From contig NZ_CP076060.1 of assembly GCF_018729255.1 (NCBI RefSeq), forward strand, positions 434,001-498,000: a stretch of DNA of 64,000 bases, given 5' to 3'. This document shows, in pieces, positions 36,432 through 45,822 of this stretch (positions within the stretch are counted from its first letter, which is position 1; the number at the start of each line of letters is the position of its first letter). Source of the stretch: Cupriavidus sp. EM10. GTDB lineage: Bacteria; Pseudomonadota; Gammaproteobacteria; Burkholderiales; Burkholderiaceae. A program made the translations under genes and the position numbers. The notes under the pieces are model-generated. The model had not been told where the DNA came from and searched no databases. It saw nothing but the letters and a program-made list of their open reading frames with translations.

Positions 36432-38006
36432 TCAATGACGGAAATGGCGTGTGCCGGTCAGCACCATGGCGATGCCGCGCTCGTCGGCGGCGGCGATCAC
36501 CTCGTCGTCGCGCATCGAGCCGCCCGGCTGGATCACCACGGTGGCGCCAGCGTCGACCACCACGTCCAGGCCGTCGCGGAACGGGAAGAACGCGTCCGAT
36601 GCCACGGCCGAACCGGCCAGCGACAGGCCGGCGTTCTGGGCCTTGATGCTGGCGATGCGGGCCGAATCCACGCGGCTCATCTGGCCGGCGCCGACGCCCA
36701 GCGTCATGCCGTTGCCGCAGAACACGATGGCGTTCGACTTCACGAACTTGGCCACGCGCCAGGCGAACATCAGGTCATCCATTTCCTTCGGGGTCGGATG
36801 ACGGCGCGTCACCACGCGCAGTTCGGACGGCTGCACATTGCGCGCATCCGGGCCCTGCACCAGCAGGCCGCCGCCCACGCGCTTCAGGTCATACTGGTTC
36901 ACGCCCTTGCCCAGCGGGATCTCCAGCAGGCGCACGTTCTGCTTGGCGGCGAACACGTTGCGCGCGGCGGTGCTGAATGACGGGGCGATCAGCACTTCGA
37001 CGAACTGCTTGGCCACGGCCTGGGCCGCGGCTTCGTCCAGTTCCACGTTGAAGGCGATGATGCCGCCGAAGGCCGAGGTCGAATCGGTCTTGAAGGCCTT
37101 GTCGTAGGCTTCCAGCGCGTTCACGCCGATGGCCACGCCGCACGGGTTGGCGTGCTTGATGATCACGCAGGCGGCGCCGTTGGCGGCGTCGAACGACTTC
37201 ACGCATTCCCACGCGGCATCGGCGTCGGCAATGTTGTTGTACGACAGTTCCTTGCCCTGCAGCTGCACGTAGTTGGCCAGCGCGCCGTCCACGGTCTTCA
37301 GGTCGCGGTAGAACGCGGCCGACTGGTGCGGATTCTCGCCGTAGCGCATTTCCTGCACCTTCTCGAAGGCCAGGTTCAGCGTCTGCGGGTAGCTGCTGCG
37401 GGCCTGGTGCGACTTGTCGGCGCCAAGGCTGGTCAGGTAATTGGTGATCGCGCCGTCGTACTGGGCGGTGTGCGCAAAGACCTTGGTGGCCAGGCGGAAG
37501 TTGGTGTCGTAGCCCACGCTGTTGGCGTTGGCGCGCATTTCGTCCAGCACCACGGCGTAGTCGGCCGGATCGACGATCACGGTCACGTCGCGGTGGTTCT
37601 TGGCCGCCGAGCGCAGCATGGTGGGGCCGCCGATGTCGATGTTCTCGATGGCGTCCGGCAGCGTGCAGTCGTCCTTGGCCACGGTTTGCTGGAACGGGTA
37701 CAGGTTCACCACCAGCAGGTCGATCGTCGGAATGTCGTGCCTGGCCAGGGCCGCCATGTGCTCGGGCAGGTCGCGGCGGGCCAGGATGCCGCCGTGCACC
37801 TTCGGGTGCAGCGTCTTCACGCGGCCGTCGAGCATTTCGGGAAAGCCGGTGTAGTCGGCAACTTCCGTGACGGGCAGGCCGGCATCGGCCAGCAGCTTGG
37901 CGGTACCGCCGGTGGACAGCAGCGTGACGCCGAGCGCGTTCAGGTCGCGGGCGAAGTCGACGATGCCGGTCTTGTCGGAAACAGAGAGAAGGGCTTGCTT
38001 GATCAT
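36432..38006 (-). CDS. purH: bifunctional AICAR formyltransferase / IMP cyclohydrolase
   Basis: A 524-residue enzyme for the last two steps of IMP synthesis. The N-terminal MGS-like cyclohydrolase domain ([18 protein letters not shown]) is followed by the formyltransferase domain, with [15 protein letters not shown] (catalytic Lys-His) and [12 protein letters not shown]. It is full length. It is preceded by fis and dusB on the same strand. Confidence 0.97.
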   Translation of the reverse strand: MIKQALLSVSDKTGIVDFARDLNALGVTLLSTGGTAKLLADAGLPVTEVADYTGFPEMLDGRVKTLHPKVHGGILARRDLPEHMAALARHDIPTIDLLVVNLYPFQQTVAKDDCTLPDAIENIDIGGPTMLRSAAKNHRDVTVIVDPADYAVVLDEMRANANSVGYDTNFRLATKVFAHTAQYDGAITNYLTSLGADKSHQARSSYPQTLNLAFEKVQEMRYGENPHQSAAFYRDLKTVDGALANYVQLQGKELSYNNIADADAAWECVKSFDAANGAACVIIKHANPCGVAIGVNALEAYDKAFKTDSTSAFGGIIAFNVELDEAAAQAVAKQFVEVLIAPSFSTAARNVFAAKQNVRLLEIPLGKGVNQYDLKRVGGGLLVQGPDARNVQPSELRVVTRRHPTPKEMDDLMFAWRVAKFVKSNAIVFCGNGMTLGVGAGQMSRVDSARIASIKAQNAGLSLAGSAVASDAFFPFRDGLDVVVDAGATVVIQPGGSMRDDEVIAAADERGIAMVLTGTRHFRH

Positions 38007-38022
38007 GGCTTGGGGGAACGCT

Positions 38023-38256
38023 TCAAAGTAATCCGTGTTGCTGCAGCTTCTTGCGAAGGGTATTGCGGTTGATGCCGAGATACGCGGCCGCCAGCGACTG
38101 GTTGCGCTCCGCGCGCAACATCACGGCTTCCAGCAGCGGCCGTTCCACGGCCTCCAGCACCATGTTGTACATATTGGATGGCTCTTCGCCATCCAGATCA
38201 CGAAAGTAGGTATCCAGGCTGTCCCGGATACATTGGTCGATGGCGTTGCGGCTCAT
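38023..38256 (-). CDS. fis: Fis family DNA-binding protein
   Basis: A 77-residue Fis-type nucleoid protein and regulator. The C-terminal helix-turn-helix [20 protein letters not shown] is complete. I chose the ATG giving [18 protein letters not shown], the usual Fis length. Longer in-frame starts exist but would lie inside dusB. It follows dusB as in many proteobacteria, with probable overlap of the dusB stop and the fis start. Confidence 0.94.
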   Translation of the reverse strand: MSRNAIDQCIRDSLDTYFRDLDGEEPSNMYNMVLEAVERPLLEAVMLRAERNQSLAAAYLGINRNTLRKKLQQHGLL

Positions 38257-39349
38257 GCGGCAAGCAGTTCCCGTTTCTTTTTGTTGTGGATGTTTCTTCT
38301 TCGTCCGTGGCGGCGCTGTCGTCGACATAGACCAGGCGATCCGAGATGGCTGCCTGCTCGTCGAAAAATGCGTTGACCGCTTCCAGCTGCGCGCCCGTGG
38401 TTTCCAGCGTGTTCATGCGGTGGCGGAACAGGTTCGCGCCCTTCAGCCCGCGCGTGTACCAGGCGATGTGCTTGCGCGCGGTGCGCACGCCGGTGAACTC
38501 GCCGTAGAACGCGTAGTGGTCCGCCAGGTGATGGTTCATGATCGCGCGGATCTCGGCCACTTCGGGCGCCGGCAGCAGTTCGCCGGTCTTCAGGAAGTGT
38601 TCGATCTCGCGGAACAGCCACGGACGACCCTGTGCCGCCCGGCCGATCATGATGGCGTCGGCGCCGGTTGCTTCCAGCACCTGCTTCGCCTTCTGCGGCG
38701 ACGTGATGTCGCCATTGGCCACCACCGGAATGCCCAGCGCGGCCTTGACCGCGGCGATGGTCTCGTATTCGGCCTCGCCGTGGTACAGGTCGGCGCGCGT
38801 GCGGCCGTGGATCGTCAGCATGCTGATGCCGGCGTCCTGGGCCATGCGCGCCACGCGCAGTGCATTCTTGTGCTCGCGGTCCCAGCCGGTGCGGATCTTC
38901 AGCGTCACGGGCACCCGGTCGCCCACGGCACCCACCACGGCCTCGACGATGCGCACCACCAGCGGTTCGTTCTGCAGCAGCGCCGATCCGGCGGCCACGT
39001 TGCACACTTTCTTCGCCGGGCAACCCATGTTGATGTCGATGATCTGCGCGCCACGGTCGACGTTGTAGCGCGCCGCCTCGGCCATCATCGACGGCTCCGC
39101 GCCGGCAATCTGCACCGAGATCGGCTCGACCTCGCCCGCGTGATTGGCGCGCCGCATGGTCTTTTCGCTCTTCCAGAGCTGGGCGTTCGACGCCACCATC
39201 TCGGACACCGCGTAGCCGGCGCCCAGCTGCTTGCACAACTGGCGGAACGGCCGGTCCGTCACCCCGGCCATGGGGGCGACAAAGAGGTTGTTACGGAGCT
39301 GGTGGGGACCGATCTGCACGGCGGCGACGATGGAATCTGGCTGGGACAA
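38198..39349 (-). CDS. dusB: tRNA-dihydrouridine synthase B (C-terminus probably frameshifted)
   Basis: A flavoenzyme of about 365-383 residues that reduces uridine to dihydrouridine in tRNA. FVAPMAGVTDRPFRQLCKQ, DINMGCPAKKVCN (catalytic Cys) and LTIHGRTRADLY are typical. As read, the frame runs 59 bases into fis with an unusual tail. If the five-T run at 38278-38282 truly has six, the protein would end [11 protein letters not shown] with its stop overlapping the fis ATG (ATGA), at 38253. I think that ending is real and the base loss is a sequencing error. Confidence 0.9.
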   Translation of the reverse strand: MSQPDSIVAAVQIGPHQLRNNLFVAPMAGVTDRPFRQLCKQLGAGYAVSEMVASNAQLWKSEKTMRRANHAGEVEPISVQIAGAEPSMMAEAARYNVDRGAQIIDINMGCPAKKVCNVAAGSALLQNEPLVVRIVEAVVGAVGDRVPVTLKIRTGWDREHKNALRVARMAQDAGISMLTIHGRTRADLYHGEAEYETIAAVKAALGIPVVANGDITSPQKAKQVLEATGADAIMIGRAAQGRPWLFREIEHFLKTGELLPAPEVAEIRAIMNHHLADHYAFYGEFTGVRTARKHIAWYTRGLKGANLFRHRMNTLETTGAQLEAVNAFFDEQAAISDRLVYVDDSAATDEEETSTTKRNGNCLPHEPQRHRPMYPGQPGYLLS

Positions 39350-39517
39350 AGCAAAAACATGCCCCTGCCGGAACAGCTGTCGGCGCGGTCGGGGTCATGG
39401 GCGAGGCCGGGATTTTACCGCCAAACTGATACGGTTGCCCAATAAATGAGCAAATATCATGGAGCCGGGTAGCTGGTTCTCCCCATCCCCACAGGCCGGG
39501 CAAGGGAGAAACCAGTT

Positions 39518-40797
39518 CTACTGCCGCGCCCCGAACATCATCTGCCGGGCCAGCGCGTGCTTGAGCGGTGCCACGCAAGCCAGGGCGGCCAGCGAAGCGC
39601 CGCGCGCATGGGCGGCCAGCGGACCGCCGATGCCGAACACGCGCGGTAGCAGATCGGTGATGCCGATCGTCATGGCGCGATCCAGGCGGTGGCGGCTGGC
39701 AAAGGCCTGCAATGCCTGCGGCGTGCAGCCCGCGCGTAGCGAATCGGCCAGCGCGAAGGCGTCGCGCAGGCCCAGGTTCAGGCCCTGGCCGGCCACGGGA
39801 TGTAGCGTCTGCGCCGCATTGCCCACCGCCGCCACGCGGCCGCTGACGGTTACCGGGGCAGCATTCAGGCCCAGTGGGAACGCGTGGCGCTTGCCCACCA
39901 GCGTGAAACGGCCCAGGCGTGTGCCGAATGCCCGGCCCAGTTCGTCGGCGAAATCGGCGTCGGACAGGGCCAGGCGCCGTTGCGCCTGCTCCGGCGCGCA
40001 GCACCAGACCAGCGCGTAGCCAGCCACGCCGTGATCCTCATGCGGCAACAAGGCCAGAGGCCCTTCGTCCGTAAAACGCTCCCAGGCCCAGCCAGCCTGC
40101 GGCTGCGAGCAGCTGACATGGCCGATGATGGCGGTCTGTCCATAGTCGCGGCGACGCGTCACTTCGGCGCCACGCGACAGCCGTTGCGCTTGCTGGTGGA
40201 ACAACCCCCTTCGGCCTGCACCACAATACGTGCCGCATAAGTCACTGGGAGGCCGTCATGGTCGACGTGGGTGGTGCCGGTTAGACGCACCATTGCGTTG
40301 TCCCGACGATCGCCCTGGTCGATATCGTCGATACGCGTCTCGAATACGCGCGCCAGGCGGCCCGGCGCCGCGTCGGCGGCACGGGCCAGGGCACGTTCCA
40401 GCGTCTGGCACAGGTCGCCGTACTTGACCACATGGCCCAGCGCAGGCACGCCGTAATCGTCGTGATGCAGCTTCACATGCCCGAAGCGGCCGCGCTGCGA
40501 GACGTGAATGTGTTCGATCGGCTGCGCGGGCACCGGCCAGGCGCCAATCTGCTCCAGCAGCTGGCGGCTACCGTGCGACAGGGCGATGGCACGCGGATCG
40601 CGTGCCGCGCGGGCCGGCGTTGCCGCGTCGATCAGCGTCAGGCGCCAGCGCGTGGTGCGCAGCAGCTGGCAAGCCAGCGCCAGGCCCACCGGGCCGCCGC
40701 CGACGATGGCGATATCGCGCGGCTCGCTGTCCGTCGTGCCCATCGCGCCCGTCGCGCCCGTCATGCCTGAGAGGTCAGGGCTGGCCGCTTGCGTCAT
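39518..40797 (-). CDS. UbiH/UbiF family FAD-dependent hydroxylase (apparent frameshift)
   Basis: An FAD monooxygenase of about 426 residues after restoring one base; the family hydroxylates the ubiquinone ring. The dinucleotide motif IAIVGGGPVGLALACQLL is at the N-terminus. The second FAD motif appears as GNAAQTLHPVAGQGLNLGLR. The frame breaks after VVQAEGG: the five-C run at 40206-40210 would need six to continue as LFHQQAQRLSRGAEVTRR. The start is firmly placed by AGGAGG eight bases before the ATG, inside the end of the preceding gene. Which ring position it modifies cannot be said. Confidence 0.88.
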
Positions 40798-41239
40798 GGC
40801 TGGCTTCCTCCTGCACGGGCGTTACCTCGGCAGCGCCGCGCTTCCACAGGTTCGCGTCGGTGCGCGACTTGCCGGCGGCCGCGTCGCGCATCGCATTGTC
40901 CAGCTTCTGCTGGCTGAAGCCGGGCAGCTGCTGCAGGCGTTCGACCAGCGCATCGTGGTTGGCGGCGGTCATCGGCACCACGCAGCCCTGCTGGCTGTCG
41001 GCGTCGCCGGCCAGGATCAGCCACGGCGTGCCGGCCCACGGTGCGCGGTCCGACACACGTACCACCACGCGCTCCAGCGCGTCCCACGCCAGTTCCTCGC
41101 GCTGGCCGTCCGGGCGATGCACGACCAGGCGGTCGTCATACAGGTTCACCACGAACGGCTGGTCAGGGTCCACCGGGTGGGCGGTGCTGCGGTGCTTCGG
41201 TACGCCCACGCCAAACAGTTTGCTCAACAACGCCTTCAT
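40775..41239 (-). CDS. conserved protein of unknown function between pepP and ubiH
   Basis: A 154-residue cytoplasmic protein that I do not recognise. It begins MKALLSKLFGVGVPKH. It has a compact beta-rich centre (FVVNLYDDRLVVHRPDGQRE, LERVVVRVSDRAPWAGTPW) and a helical, charged C-terminal half. There is no signal peptide or membrane span. Its start overlaps the pepP stop as ATGA, and its end overlaps the ubiH-like gene by 23 bases, so the three are made together. Confidence 0.8.
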   Translation of the reverse strand: MKALLSKLFGVGVPKHRSTAHPVDPDQPFVVNLYDDRLVVHRPDGQREELAWDALERVVVRVSDRAPWAGTPWLILAGDADSQQGCVVPMTAANHDALVERLQQLPGFSQQKLDNAMRDAAAGKSRTDANLWKRGAAEVTPVQEEASHDASGQP

Positions 41240-42633
41240 AGCGGCGATCCTCCGTTGCCGCGCATCAGTGCCTCGATCTCGTCGGCCTTTACAGGCACGC
41301 CGCGCGTGATCAGTTCGCATTCGCCCGACGTCACCACGGCGTCATCCTCGATGCGGATGCCGATATGCCAGTAGCGTTCGGGCACGTCTTCGGCCGGGCG
41401 CACATAGATGCCCGGCTCGATGGTCAGCACCATGCCCGGTTCCAGCGGGCGCCATGGGCGCTCGCCTTCCTGGCCGGCCGGCAGCGGACCGGGCACGCGA
41501 TACTCGCCCACGTCGTGCACGTCCATGCCGAGCCAGTGGCCCGTGCGGTGCATGTAGAAGCGGCGATAACTGCCGCTGGCCAGCACGTCGTCAAGCGTGC
41601 CTTCCTTGTTGCGGTCGAGCAGGCCCGTGTCGAGCATGCCCTGCGCCAGCACCTTCACGGCTGCGTCGTGCGGCACGTTGTAGGGCACCCCGGCGCGCGT
41701 CTCGGCGATGGCGGCTTCCTGCGCGGCCAGCACCAGGTCGTACAGCTCGCGCTGGGCGGGCGTGAAGCGGCCCGACACCGGGAACGTGCGCGTGATGTCC
41801 GACGCATAGCCGTCCAGTTCGCAGCCGGCGTCGATCAGGCACAGGTCGCCGTCGCGCAGCTCGGCCGGGCCCGCGCGGTAATGCAGCACGCAGGCGTTGG
41901 GGCCGGTGGCCACGATCGAGTTGTAGGCCACGCTCTGCGCGCCATGGCGGCGGAATTCGTAGAGCAGCTCGGCTTCCAGATGGAATTCGCGCAGCCCGGC
42001 GCGCGATGCACGCATTGCGCGCACGTGGGCCTGGGCCGAAATCTCTGCCGCGCGGCGCATCGTGGCCACTTCGCCGGCATCCTTGAACAGGCGCATTTCA
42101 TCGAGCAGCGTGCGCACGTCCACGGCGGCCGACGGCGACGACACGCCGGCACGGCCCTGCATGCGCACGGCATCGAGCCAGCGGCGCACGTTGGCGTCGA
42201 TGTCGGCGGTGGCGGCCAGCGGGTAGGCCACCTGGGCGCGATTGGCCAGCAGCGGCGGCAGCAGCTTGTCGATGTCCTCGACGGAATGGGCCTCGTCGAA
42301 GCCGAAGGTGGCGCGGGCGCCTTCCGGGCCGAAGCGGAAGCCGTCCCAGATCTCGCGTTCCTCGTGCTTCGGGCGGCAGAACAGGATGCTCCGGTCGCCG
42401 CCTTCGCCAGGCGCGCCAGCCACGAGCACCAGCACCGCCTCGGGCTCGGTGAAGCCGGTCAGGTAATAGAAATAGCTGTCGTGCCGGTACGGATAGTCGC
42501 TGTCGCGGTTGCGCATGGCCTCCGGCGCGGTCGGCACGATGGCCACGCCGCCGCCCTGGGCGCGCAGTTGTTGCAGCACACGGGCACGGCGGTCGCGGCA
42601 CGCGCCAAGAAGAGCGGATTCGGGTGCGGACAT
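41236..42633 (-). CDS. pepP: Xaa-Pro aminopeptidase
   Basis: A 465-residue dinuclear-metal aminopeptidase P that removes N-terminal residues before proline. An N-terminal creatinase-like domain (DYPYRHDSYFYYLTGFTEPE) precedes the pita-bread fold. Metal ligands are visible in LIDAGCELDGYASDITRTF (two Asp), HRTGHWLGMDVHD (His), TIEPGIYV (Glu) and IRIEDDAVV (Glu). I chose the ATG at MSAPESALL; the open frame upstream lacks homology. Confidence 0.95.
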   Translation of the reverse strand: MSAPESALLGACRDRRARVLQQLRAQGGGVAIVPTAPEAMRNRDSDYPYRHDSYFYYLTGFTEPEAVLVLVAGAPGEGGDRSILFCRPKHEEREIWDGFRFGPEGARATFGFDEAHSVEDIDKLLPPLLANRAQVAYPLAATADIDANVRRWLDAVRMQGRAGVSSPSAAVDVRTLLDEMRLFKDAGEVATMRRAAEISAQAHVRAMRASRAGLREFHLEAELLYEFRRHGAQSVAYNSIVATGPNACVLHYRAGPAELRDGDLCLIDAGCELDGYASDITRTFPVSGRFTPAQRELYDLVLAAQEAAIAETRAGVPYNVPHDAAVKVLAQGMLDTGLLDRNKEGTLDDVLASGSYRRFYMHRTGHWLGMDVHDVGEYRVPGPLPAGQEGERPWRPLEPGMVLTIEPGIYVRPAEDVPERYWHIGIRIEDDAVVTSGECELITRGVPVKADEIEALMRGNGGSPL

Positions 42634-42781
42634 GGAGTCAGGCCGGTGAGGGGAATGTGCCGATTCTAAACCCGTCGGCGCGCCATGCGGGCGTGACATG
42701 CGCCCCGAAAGGCGCTTGAAAGGCGCTTGAAAGGCCGCGCGATGGTGGCGCGATGGCCGCGCGCGGTGCGGATCCCGACGT

Positions 42782-43492
42782 TCAGCCGCGCAGCGCGCGG
42801 TCCAGGTCGGCCAGTTGCTGCGGGGTGCCGACGTTCTCCCAGCGGCCATCGAAGCGCTCGCCGGTGGCCGCGCCCTGGCGGATCGCGTCGCGATAGTACG
42901 GCGTCATGGGCACCTTTTGCCCCGGCGCGATATCGCGGAACAGGCGGGTGTCGTACAGGCCGATATTGCCAAAGGTCAGCGCCTGGCCCGCGGCATCGTC
43001 GGCGGGCAGGTGCAGGCCCCCGTCGTCCCCGAGCACGAAATCGCCGTGGGGATGGAAGGGCGGATTGGGCACCATGACCAGGTGCATCGACGGCCGTGCG
43101 GCAGCCGCCATGGCCCGGGCGCGCGGCAGCAACTGGCGGTAGTCGAAATCGCAGAAGATGTCGCCCGACACGGCCAGGAAGACACCGTCGTCGCCATTTG
43201 CCGCCAACAGCGGCAGCGCGTGGGCGATGCCGCCCGCCGTTTCCAGCGCGGTGCCTTCCGCCGACCAGTGGATGCGCACGCCAAACTCCTCGCCACGCCC
43301 AAGCGCCGCTTCGAGCTTGTCGCCCAGCCAGGCGTGGTTGATGACGATATCGCCAAAGCCGGCGCGGGCCAGCGCCTCGATCTGCCAGACGATCAGCGGC
43401 TTGCCGCCCACGGCCAGCAGGGGCTTGGGTGTGGTATCGGTCAGCGGGCGCATGCGGTCGCCGCGCCCGGCGGCGAAGATCATCGCTTTCAA
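42782..43492 (-). CDS. murU: N-acetylmuramate-1-phosphate uridylyltransferase MurU-like
   Basis: A 236-residue nucleotidyltransferase. The start carries the G-rich motif IFAAGRGDRMRPLTDTTPKP, and AVSGDIFCDFDY contains the metal-binding acid. Together with AmgK, MurU makes UDP-MurNAc from MurNAc and bypasses de novo synthesis (fosfomycin target MurA). The start appears to be TTG overlapping the azlD stop (TTGA); an ATG three codons later is possible. The order amgK-azlC-azlD-murU on one strand supports MurU over a general sugar nucleotidyltransferase. Confidence 0.85.
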   Translation of the reverse strand: MKAMIFAAGRGDRMRPLTDTTPKPLLAVGGKPLIVWQIEALARAGFGDIVINHAWLGDKLEAALGRGEEFGVRIHWSAEGTALETAGGIAHALPLLAANGDDGVFLAVSGDIFCDFDYRQLLPRARAMAAAARPSMHLVMVPNPPFHPHGDFVLGDDGGLHLPADDAAGQALTFGNIGLYDTRLFRDIAPGQKVPMTPYYRDAIRQGAATGERFDGRWENVGTPQQLADLDRALRG

Positions 43493-43812
43493 AACAGGGT
43501 CTCCAGGCCGATCAGGGTGGCCATGCCGCTGGCGATGGTCCAGCCCACGCTGCGCGTGCGGGCCGCGACGACAATGGCCACCAGGCCAGCCACCAGCCGG
43601 GTGTTGTAGGGGCTCAGAAACACCGCGCCATCGCGCATCAGCAGGTCGGGCGCGATCAGCGCGGACAGCATGGCGGCGGGCACGAACTGCAGCGCGGTGC
43701 GAAACCATGGCGGCAGGCGCAGCCGGCCTTCCACGGCGATGAACGACAGACGGATCAGGAAGGTGGCCAGGCCGGCGCCCAGGAACACCCACAGCAGGGT
43801 CAGCGACGTCAT
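43489..43812 (-). CDS. azlD: branched-chain amino acid exporter small subunit, AzlD family
   Basis: A 107-residue membrane protein with three to four spans (LLWVFLGAGLATFLIRLSFI, FVPAAMLSALIAP, LVAGLVAIVVAA). AzlD works with AzlC to export branched-chain or related amino acids. It overlaps azlC by four bases (ATGA) and the murU start by four bases, so translation of azlC, azlD and murU is linked. Confidence 0.92.
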   Translation of the reverse strand: MTSLTLLWVFLGAGLATFLIRLSFIAVEGRLRLPPWFRTALQFVPAAMLSALIAPDLLMRDGAVFLSPYNTRLVAGLVAIVVAARTRSVGWTIASGMATLIGLETLF

Positions 43813-44582
43813 GCCACGTGCTCCTTGCTGTCGGGCGACGCGGCGGCACGCTGCCCGCCCGAGCGATTGCGCCCGAGCAGCAGCATGCCCGCGGCGATGC
43901 CGCCCAGCGCCGCCACCATGATGCCGAGCTTGTGCGGCATCGCGTAGCAGGCCACGGCCAGGGCGGTGGCCACCAGCGCGGCGGCCACCTGGGCGCGGTG
44001 CTTCAGGTTCGGCACGATGATCGCGATGAAGGTCAGCGGCAGGAAGAAATCGAGCGGCCAGTCGCGCGGCACCTGGGCGCCCACCAGCACGCCGGCCAGC
44101 GTGGAAAGCTGCCAGCTGGCCCACAGCGCAAAGCCGGCGCCGAAATAGAACCAGTGCCGGTAGCGGGCGCGCGGACCGCTGTCGCCCAGGCGCCGGGTCA
44201 TCGCGGCAAAGGCCTCGTCGGTCAGCAGGTAAGCCACCAGCGCCTTCCAGCGGCGCGGCAGCGGTGCCAGCGAGGGCGCGATGGTGGCGGAATACAGCGC
44301 ATGGCGCAGGTTGACCATGGCCACCGTGAACGCAATGACCAGGGCGGGCGTGCCGGCGGACCAGAGCTGGGTCAGGATCATCTGCGACGCGCCGCCGAAC
44401 ACGATCGCGCTCATCGCGCAGGCCAGCCAGGCCGGCATGCCGGCATTGACCGCCAGCACGCCGTAGATCAGCCCGAACGGCACCACGCCCAGCAGCATCG
44501 GTGCCAGCGCGCATACCCCGGCCCACCACTCGCCACGGCGCGTGATGGTGGAGTCCGCAGGGGTTTCAAGCGGTGCGGCCAC
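43809..44582 (-). CDS. azlC: branched-chain amino acid permease, AzlC family
   Basis: A 257-residue inner-membrane protein, large subunit of the AzlCD exporter. Family blocks LAPMLLGVVPFGLIYGVLAV, VFGGASQMILTQLW and VNLRHALYSATIAP, and five or more spans, are seen. It lies two bases after the amgK stop. The AzlCD pair is not part of sugar metabolism, so its place inside the amgK-murU set is unexpected. Confidence 0.93.
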   Translation of the reverse strand: MAAPLETPADSTITRRGEWWAGVCALAPMLLGVVPFGLIYGVLAVNAGMPAWLACAMSAIVFGGASQMILTQLWSAGTPALVIAFTVAMVNLRHALYSATIAPSLAPLPRRWKALVAYLLTDEAFAAMTRRLGDSGPRARYRHWFYFGAGFALWASWQLSTLAGVLVGAQVPRDWPLDFFLPLTFIAIIVPNLKHRAQVAAALVATALAVACYAMPHKLGIMVAALGGIAAGMLLLGRNRSGGQRAAASPDSKEHVA

Positions 44583-44584
44583 GG

Positions 44585-45643
44585 TCAGAACGTCAGGCCG
44601 GTGGGGCGCTCGGTGCCTTCCAGGGCGTCGAGCAGCCGTACGAGCTTGCGCATTTCCGAATAGCGGCCCGCCACGTTGCGCGTGTACTTCAGCACCAGCG
44701 GCAGGTTGGCCAGGTAGCCGTCCTTGCCGTCACGATGGTAGAGGCGCGCGAAGATGCCCAATACCTTCAGGTGACGCTGGAGGCCCATCCACTCGAAATC
44801 GCGGTAGAAATTGCAAAAATCGACAGCCACCGGCAGGCCTGCCTTGCGCGCCTGTTCCCAGTAGCGGATCAGCCAGTCGAGCTGCTGCTCCTCTTCCCAT
44901 TCGATATAGGCGTCGCGCCACAGCGACACGGCGTCGTAGGTGATCGGGCCGATCACGGCGTCCTGGAAGTCCAGGATGCCCGGATTGGCGCCCACGGCCG
45001 CGCCTTCGGGCAGCACCATCAGGTTGCGCGAATGGTAGTCGCGGTGCACGTAGACCTGCGGCTGGGCCAGGTTGTTGGCCAGGATGGTATCGAACACCTC
45101 GCGCAGGTCGGCCTGCTGGCGATCGTCCAGCGTGACGCCCAGATGCTTTGCGATGTACCACTGCGGGAACAGGTCCAGTTCGCGCTGCAGAAGCGGGCGG
45201 TCGTACGCCGGCAGTTCGCCGGGGCGCGTTGCCAGCTGGATCTTCACCAGCGCGGTGGCGGCGTCGCCATACAGCGTGCGGGCCGAGGCGGCGTCGAGGC
45301 GCGACAGGTAGGTCTGGCTGCCCAGGTCGGCCAGCAGCAGGAAACCCTGCGCCAGGTCCTGCGCCAGCACCGTCGGCACCGTCACGCCGGCATCGCCGAA
45401 CAGCTTGGCCACGTGGATGAACGGCCGGCAGTCCTCGTGGGCCGGCGGCGCGTCCATCACGATGGCGGTGGGATGCCCGGGGTGTCCGGTCCGCACGCGG
45501 AAGTAGCGGCGGAAGCTCGCGTCGGCCGATGCCGGCGCGCACGAAGCGGGGTCGATCGACCATGCCGTACCGAGTCCGGCCACCCACGATTTCAGTTGTT
45601 CGATACGCGGGTCGTGGCCCGGGTCGTCAATAAGTGCTGCCAT
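44585..45643 (-). CDS. amgK: N-acetylmuramate/N-acetylglucosamine kinase AmgK-like
   Basis: A 352-residue aminoglycoside-phosphotransferase-fold kinase. The catalytic loop is YVHRDYHSRNLM and the metal-binding DFG-like motif is ILDFQDAVIG. AmgK phosphorylates MurNAc at C1 for MurU in wall recycling. The location, divergent from lptD by 179 bases, is the same as in Pseudomonas, where AmgK was characterised. I chose the ATG at MAALIDDPGHD; the frame extends upstream without homology. Confidence 0.87.
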   Translation of the reverse strand: MAALIDDPGHDPRIEQLKSWVAGLGTAWSIDPASCAPASADASFRRYFRVRTGHPGHPTAIVMDAPPAHEDCRPFIHVAKLFGDAGVTVPTVLAQDLAQGFLLLADLGSQTYLSRLDAASARTLYGDAATALVKIQLATRPGELPAYDRPLLQRELDLFPQWYIAKHLGVTLDDRQQADLREVFDTILANNLAQPQVYVHRDYHSRNLMVLPEGAAVGANPGILDFQDAVIGPITYDAVSLWRDAYIEWEEEQQLDWLIRYWEQARKAGLPVAVDFCNFYRDFEWMGLQRHLKVLGIFARLYHRDGKDGYLANLPLVLKYTRNVAGRYSEMRKLVRLLDALEGTERPTGLTF

Positions 45644-45822
45644 GCCGGAAAGGGAGAATACGATGCCCCGTATAATACCCGACCAGACCCGGGCGCCGGG
45701 TGGCCCTCGGGAGGGGCCTTTGTCGCCCCGCAGCCCGCTCCGGCATTGGGCTGGGGGCGCGGGAAGCCGCATTGCGAAGCCCCGCGCAGCGCCCGCCGCC
45801 GAGCCGACCGATAACCGTTTGC

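Noticed and set aside
39478..39510. Imperfect GGTTCTCCC/GGGAGAAACC inverted repeat before dusB, related to the REP copies
   Set aside because: The arms match only in part and the centre is long, so I did not list it as a repeat copy.
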